Shown here: positions 60,201 to 64,000 of the stretch, piece after piece
Layout of the letters: each line of letters begins with the position of its first letter
Numbering within the stretch: the first letter of the stretch is position 1
Assembly (NCBI RefSeq): GCF_002775205.1
Contig: NC_036461.1
Span: 14,111,015-14,175,014 of the forward strand
DNA: 64,000 nucleotides
DNA from: Xiphophorus maculatus
Lineage: Eukaryota; Chordata; Actinopteri; Cyprinodontiformes; Poeciliidae
Direction of reading: 5' to 3'
The notes under the pieces: generated by a model
Told to the model about the DNA's origin: nothing
Databases searched by the model: none
What the model saw: the letters and a program-made list of their open reading frames with translations, nothing else
Position numbers and translations under genes: made by a program

Positions 60201-62382
60201 CCTGTCTGTCCTTAAAACACCAAGCTTTTTATTGTTCCACATTGCGTGTAAAAACCATGTGTCATGTTTACCAAAGACTCATAGGTCTCAGTCCGCTCCT
60301 CGATCTTCCCGGCCTTTTTCATTCGCTCCTGCCTCTTCCTCTCCACTGTGCCGGTCCGATCCAGAAAAGTGTCGTCGTCGCTGTCGTAGTAGTCCTCGTC
60401 CTCCCAGTTTTTCTTCTTTCGTTTGCGTGAGACTGAAACCAAAGGCAGCTGTAGCAGCAGAGTCCAGCAGACGTTTTCCTCTGGGCCGAGCTCTCACCTG
60501 CTTCCTGCCTCAGCAGCCCTCTGGCCTCCAGCATCCGGCAGGCCTCCAGGCAGCACTGGACGGCTGCCTCCTTCTTCTTCCCCGTGTGCGTCACTTCTGC
60601 AACCAGCTGTCGGCCCAAGGCGTCGTCCACTGGCAGCCTGATGGGATGAACGTGTGTAAAGTTTAAAGGTGTTTTTTGGGAAACTTGTGACATGGGTGCA
60701 TAAGCTCACTAACTTTATCCTGCAGAGCCACGTGCCATGATTTTTGTCTTCGTATTCAAACTCCAGTTCCTCGCCTGAAGGCAGAAACCCCAGGTTAGAC
60801 ACTCAGATGAAACACAACAACAGAGAGACGGCTGGGCTCTGCAGAAAGTCACCCTCTCTGTCGTAGAATCCCTGCAGAGCCTTCTTCGGGTCTTTCAGGT
60901 AAGCTGCCTCCTGGTCTTCGTGGAACTCGGTTGAGAAGGGGTTTTCCTCGTTCTCGTCTTCCTCTGGAGCTGCATCTTCTTCTGCAGGATGGATTTATAG
61001 ACGTAGAAGCGTCAAACGAAGCGAAGAGAGCATTTGACTCAAAGAAAGCACATTCACTCACCCATTCCCCACGTGCATCCAGAGTCTTCCTTTGATGCTT
61101 CACTCTGGCTCTTTTTGCCTTCGCCATTTTCCTCATCCTCCTCTCCGTCAGAGAGGTCTCCCATCATCCTCTTCTCAAGCTCTGCTCTCTGTTTGCGGGC
61201 TCGCTCCCTCAGCTCCGTCACCGTCAGCTCAGACTCCTCTTCCTCATCAGACTCCGGACCCTGTGGAGGAAAAGCGAAAGACCTCAAGTTGGGGACAACC
61301 TCGAATATTGTTCTGCTGGACAATCTACTCCTGACTGATGGTCCAGAGTTTAATTTTAATTTACAATAGAAAAATCAAAAAGCTTTAAAGAAGAGGAAAT
61401 TATGTCAGTTATCTGACTGGGCAGGTTTCAGGTTCTTTCATAGCTGTAAATTAAATCATGATAGAAAAACTAAGTACACTCCTGCTGGTTTAATTGTATT
61501 CAAGAGGGGACAGTGGCAGTGAGGTGCTGTATATCTTAAATGGACAATAATCCCAAACACAGACACTGTACTTGGTTATTCTCCATTTCAACATCATAAA
61601 ACGGCTGAATGAAGACTGTCTGGTATCACGTTGCACATAAATTACTTTTTTTTTCTGGAATTACTTATCTGTAGAAGAGGACCTACCTGCAGTATAAACA
61701 GCCGGGTGCTTCCTCCAAACTTCAACACGTGTCCCACCTTCAGTCTGATGTAGGTCTTCGGGGGGATCCTGTTCTTGTTGACCACCGTGCCGTGTGTGCT
61801 GCCCAGGTCGTGGACATAGAAGCCCCTCTCCTCACCCACGCAGCCTTCCTCCCCGGTGTGGCCTCGGTACTGGATCACCGCATGATACCTGGAGATGGAC
61901 GGGTGCTCCAGGGAGACGTCACACACAGGTAGCCTCCCGACCACAAAGTAGCTCCGGTGGGTCAGGGTAACAGTGTCCACTATGGTGCCGTTTTTGAGGA
62001 TTTCCAGTGCGTAGGGGGATTCTGGTGGAGGACCCCCCCAGGGGGGCTCTGTGTATGGAAGAGGGGGGAACTTCCCAGCTTGGACAGGAGCTGCCTTCGC
62101 CTTAACTTCTTGTTTTTTTGTCTTGTCGACATCTCTGTCATCTTTTCGCTCTTTTTCTCCAGCAGCATCGGTGGCAGCTTCACACACATTGTCCACCTTG
62201 TTTTCTGCTACGGTGTTTATACGTTTGGTAGCAAGAGAAGGTGCCGCGAAAATAGCCGGCTTTTTAAAGGTATCCCCTATCTCTGTATCAGATTTGGTTT
62301 CTTCTTTCTCTGTGGGCTTGTTCCCCTCTTCAGTGTCTAAATGTTCCTTCGTTTCCAATTCTGACTGTGTTTCTTCCTCCAT
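57214..62382 (-). CDS. slc4a1ap: Kanadaptin (SLC4A1AP), complete 14-exon gene
   Basis: Nuclear FHA-domain protein, named for a reported interaction with the kidney anion exchanger SLC4A1. Fourteen exons: 62382-61687, 61260-61062, 60981-60853, 60774-60714, 60637-60498, 60432-60272, 59458-59389, 59292-59103, 59026-58930, 58850-58619, 58169-58098, 57834-57746, 57667-57598, 57263-57214. Sum 2256 nt, 751 aa plus TGA, close to the vertebrate length. Order: acidic/Lys-rich N-terminus (1-100), FHA domain (about 124-232; VVGR, SISRYHA, GSTHG), acidic linker, GCTWGMGE motif, dsRNA-binding-like segment (about 355-408), [20 protein letters not shown] motif, coiled-coil-like region, conserved [19 protein letters not shown], Glu-rich stretch, and the [11 protein letters not shown] and [11 protein letters not shown] tail. 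All junctions GT/AG, all phases agree. Confidence 0.96.
57598..57667 (-). CDS. slc4a1ap: SLC4A1AP exon 13
   Basis: Residues 713-735 plus one base: [23 protein letters not shown]. The YPxDDPDYxVWxPP motif is diagnostic for the C-terminus. Confidence 0.94.
57746..57834 (-). CDS. slc4a1ap: SLC4A1AP exon 12
   Basis: Residues 683-712: [20 protein letters not shown] then [10 protein letters not shown]. Acceptor ttcacag, donor GTAGGC. Supported by phase and by the NKKRVMGP basic patch preceding the conserved tail. Confidence 0.82.
58098..58169 (-). CDS. slc4a1ap: SLC4A1AP exon 11
   Basis: Residues 659-682 plus one base: [24 protein letters not shown]. Poorly conserved; supported by acceptor, donor and phase. 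Confidence 0.78.
58619..58850 (-). CDS. slc4a1ap: SLC4A1AP exon 10 (Glu-rich)
   Basis: Residues 582-658 plus one base: [20 protein letters not shown] then a Glu/Lys tract encoded by GAG/GAA repeats (58740-58790). Mammalian kanadaptin also has a long Glu run at this point. Confidence 0.9.
58930..59026 (-). CDS. slc4a1ap: SLC4A1AP exon 9
   Basis: Residues 549-581, containing [20 protein letters not shown], one of the most conserved kanadaptin blocks. Confidence 0.94.
59103..59292 (-). CDS. slc4a1ap: SLC4A1AP exon 8
   Basis: Residues 486-548 plus two bases: [15 protein letters not shown], then [20 protein letters not shown]. Matches the DSLDAFM ... RKKLH ... LRKEQQRL region of the family. Confidence 0.93.
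59389..59458 (-). CDS. slc4a1ap: SLC4A1AP exon 7
   Basis: Residues 463-485 plus one base: [23 protein letters not shown]. Heptad-like, coiled coil likely. Confidence 0.9.
60272..60432 (-). CDS. slc4a1ap: SLC4A1AP exon 6
   Basis: Residues 409-462: [20 protein letters not shown] then TFLDRTG and a Lys/Arg-rich helix ending TYESL. SRKRKKK is a plausible nuclear localisation signal. Confidence 0.94.
60498..60637 (-). CDS. slc4a1ap: SLC4A1AP exon 5 (dsRBD-like helix)
   Basis: Residues 362-408: [15 protein letters not shown], then [18 protein letters not shown]. The GKKKEA(A)...A helix resembles the RNA-contact helix of double-stranded RNA-binding domains. Confidence 0.93.
60714..60774 (-). CDS. 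slc4a1ap: SLC4A1AP exon 4 (start of dsRBD-like segment)
   Basis: 61 nt, residues 342-361 plus two bases: [19 protein letters not shown]. Donor GTTAGT. Confidence 0.92.
60853..60981 (-). CDS. slc4a1ap: SLC4A1AP exon 3
   Basis: Residues 299-341 plus one base: [20 protein letters not shown] ... [14 protein letters not shown]. Corresponds to the conserved [17 protein letters not shown] region. Donor GTGACT. Confidence 0.93.
61062..61260 (-). CDS. slc4a1ap: SLC4A1AP exon 2
   Basis: Residues 233-298 plus one base: [20 protein letters not shown] ... SGCTWGMG. The ELTVTEL and CTWGMGE words are kanadaptin-specific. Donor GTGAGT. Confidence 0.93.
61687..62382 (-). CDS. slc4a1ap: SLC4A1AP exon 1 (FHA domain)
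   Basis: Encodes residues 1-232. FHA hallmarks: R150 in VVGR, S164-R165-H167 in SISRYHA, and GSTHG (194-198) with N202. These form the phosphothreonine-binding loops in FHA domains. Donor CAG|GTAGGT. Confidence 0.95.
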
Positions 62383-63539
62383 ATTTTCCTCACGTCTGTT
62401 AGCACGGAGGAAGCGTCAAGGTTTATTTGGTGCAACAGAGAAATTAGTCCGAATATCAAGTTCCTAATATACAAACAAAAACACTATCAACGCAAAAACA
62501 CAAGGCGTGTTATTAACATACATTAGATTTGTTATTTTAAAGCAGTAAAAATATTATTTTAATTCTATCAAAGACTGAGTTTAAATGGTAACGGAACTAA
62601 TCTGCAAGTCCTCTTTAAAGCACGGACAAAAGAAAATGAAACAACACTGAAGTTACCATTTGATTTGTATCATATTAAAGCGCCATCCCACCAATTGCAA
62701 GGAGTCATCAACTCTATTTCAAAATTTAAAGTACTTAATTTGGACAAAGTTGGATTTTGCCGAAAATAAATACAGATTTTTTTAAACATAGTTGTTGATC
62801 CGTGAAACCTTGGTATAAAACCCCCCAAATGACTATTTATTAGTTTAGATTACACTAAATTGCCATTGCACAGGCAGTACAAGGATATTAATAGCACAGC
62901 TCTTCTTAGGGCATTTATAAACAAGCAGTCAAAACACTTAAGATTAGTGTGACATGGAAAAAAAATAGTTATGCATTTATTCAGTACTGTAGTAGAAATA
63001 ACAGACCATTAAGAAATAATGTGAATTATATGGATAAATAATAACAAAATAAACATTTATCATAATCCATGCTAAATAAATAATATTAATCTGTAAATGG
63101 CCTTCTCACAAGTCATTGGATCATCTTTTTTCACTGCCTGACTTTAGAGATTTTTTAAAAATTACCTTACTTTTAAAATTTGTTAAGAAATAATGTTCTT
63201 ATTTGTTTCAGAATGAAAGTCATAGATCTCTTTTTTTCAAACAGTATTTTATTTATTTCTTGAGTTTTTCTATTTTCACAAAAAGAAGAGGTCTAAGCAA
63301 ATAATAACTTGTATTTTAAATAATTTGATTTCAGACTGATTCAGGTATGAACATCAAAACAGGATTAAAAATATTCTTTATTAATACATTGTAGGCTTAA
63401 AAAATAATATGTGTTACAACGTTTTAGACCTTGTCAAATAATCCACTTTAGATTTGACCATTGTAGTGTACACAATTTTGAAACTGAAAATTTAAAAAAT
63501 AAGTTTCCTAAAGGCTGCGGAATGGCCCTTTAACAAAGA
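62383..63539. other. Upstream region of SLC4A1AP
   Basis: The SLC4A1AP 5' UTR and promoter must begin here on the minus strand. 62500-63500 is strongly AT-rich with no open frame, TATA context or repeat family that I can name. Its right border is the start of the probable 5' exon at 63540. Confidence 0.5.
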
Positions 63540-63656
63540 ACTCGCTCGGTAGCATCGAATCAGATACGAACTTCAGCGTCGTTCAACGCCGTTAGCCTAG
63601 CTGCTATCCAGCTTCCGTTCGAAACCGAAGACGTTTTGGCTTTAAGTTATTCGAGG
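63540..63656 (+). other. Probable 5' non-coding first exon of a divergent gene
   Basis: Abrupt change from AT-rich DNA to CpG-containing sequence (actcgctcgg, cgtcgttcaacgccg, ttccgttcgaaaccg), ending at a good donor GAGG|GTAACT (63657). It has the look of a short 5' UTR exon with its core promoter just upstream. In mammals SUPT7L is head-to-head with SLC4A1AP, so that is the leading guess, but no SUPT7L coding sequence is in the window. A possible next-exon acceptor (catgtccag) is at 63980-63988. Confidence 0.45.
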
Positions 63657-64000
63657 GTAACTTCTAAGCTTTATTTTATGTAATTATTATCTATATAACG
63701 AAATACGAACAAAGAGTGCCTCAATTTTAGCTTAGCTCCTTGTTGTCGTATTATACGGATTTGTTCTGTATTTTCTTTTGCACAAACTCCAAACAAAAAT
63801 GTGATACTTTTTCTTTTATTCAACATTTCCAGATGTAAAAGGTTTCTTTAATTATGTTTTTCAGTTCGTTTGAATTAGCGAGAGCAACTCTTTATTTCGG
63901 CTTTGCTTAATGCAAAAGTAATATATTATTTTCTTTTCATTTTGATATATTGTGTGACTGCCATCCGTCTCGACTTTCATGTCCAGGATCCAGTCACTGA
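63657..64000 (+). other. Presumed first intron, running to window edge
   Basis: AT- and T-rich sequence following the donor at 63657. The last bases (gatccagtcactga after catgtccag) could be the start of the second exon, too short to identify. Confidence 0.35.

Noticed and set aside
62051..62467. Long plus-strand frames opposite SLC4A1AP exon 1
   Set aside because: Shadow frames of a GC-rich coding exon; the minus-strand FHA protein explains the sequence.

Overview
The window is vertebrate nuclear DNA, almost certainly from a ray-finned (percomorph-type) fish. It has short exons in long AT-rich introns with GT/AG junctions, GT and A/T microsatellites, many decayed Tc1/mariner copies, a fish LINE 3' end, a small hAT-type element, and the conserved vertebrate neighbours RBKS, MRPL33 and SLC4A1AP. 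There is no operon, phage, plasmid or CRISPR structure.

Layout. 1-11974: last two coding exons of ribokinase (RBKS, +), separated by an 11.2-kb intron holding an antisense LINE fragment, a Tc1 relic and an AT-rich palindrome. 12319-14391: the complete four-exon mitochondrial ribosomal protein gene MRPL33 (-), including a 19-nt microexon. RBKS and MRPL33 converge; their stop codons are 345 bp apart and their 3' UTRs probably overlap antisense across a perfect 16-bp hairpin. 14392-36494: a 22-kb intergenic stretch of decayed transposons, GC-richer islands and simple repeats. 36495-53865: a five-exon gene (+, 282 aa, introns of 8.2, 3.9 and 4.3 kb plus a short one) that I do not recognise; it is Ser/Pro/Arg-rich and looks like a disordered phosphoprotein. 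54767-56650: its poly(A) signal, then a Tc1 relic and an L2-type relic. 57214-62382: a complete 14-exon SLC4A1AP (kanadaptin) gene (-, 751 aa) with an FHA domain, a dsRNA-binding-like segment, an acidic region and the conserved C-terminus. 63540-63656: a probable 5' non-coding first exon of a gene running off the right edge on the + strand; by synteny this may be SUPT7L, which is not proven here.

Relationships. The genes are unrelated housekeeping functions: ribose phosphorylation, mitochondrial translation, a nuclear FHA protein and an unknown. They are linked by conserved chromosomal order, not by a pathway. From memory of mammalian maps, RBKS and MRPL33 are also tail-to-tail and SLC4A1AP is next to MRPL33. 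The unrecognised gene lying between MRPL33 and SLC4A1AP is the most interesting object in the window. Exon boundaries were assigned by hand from splice signals, reading-frame phase and family resemblance; all four gene models close in frame.
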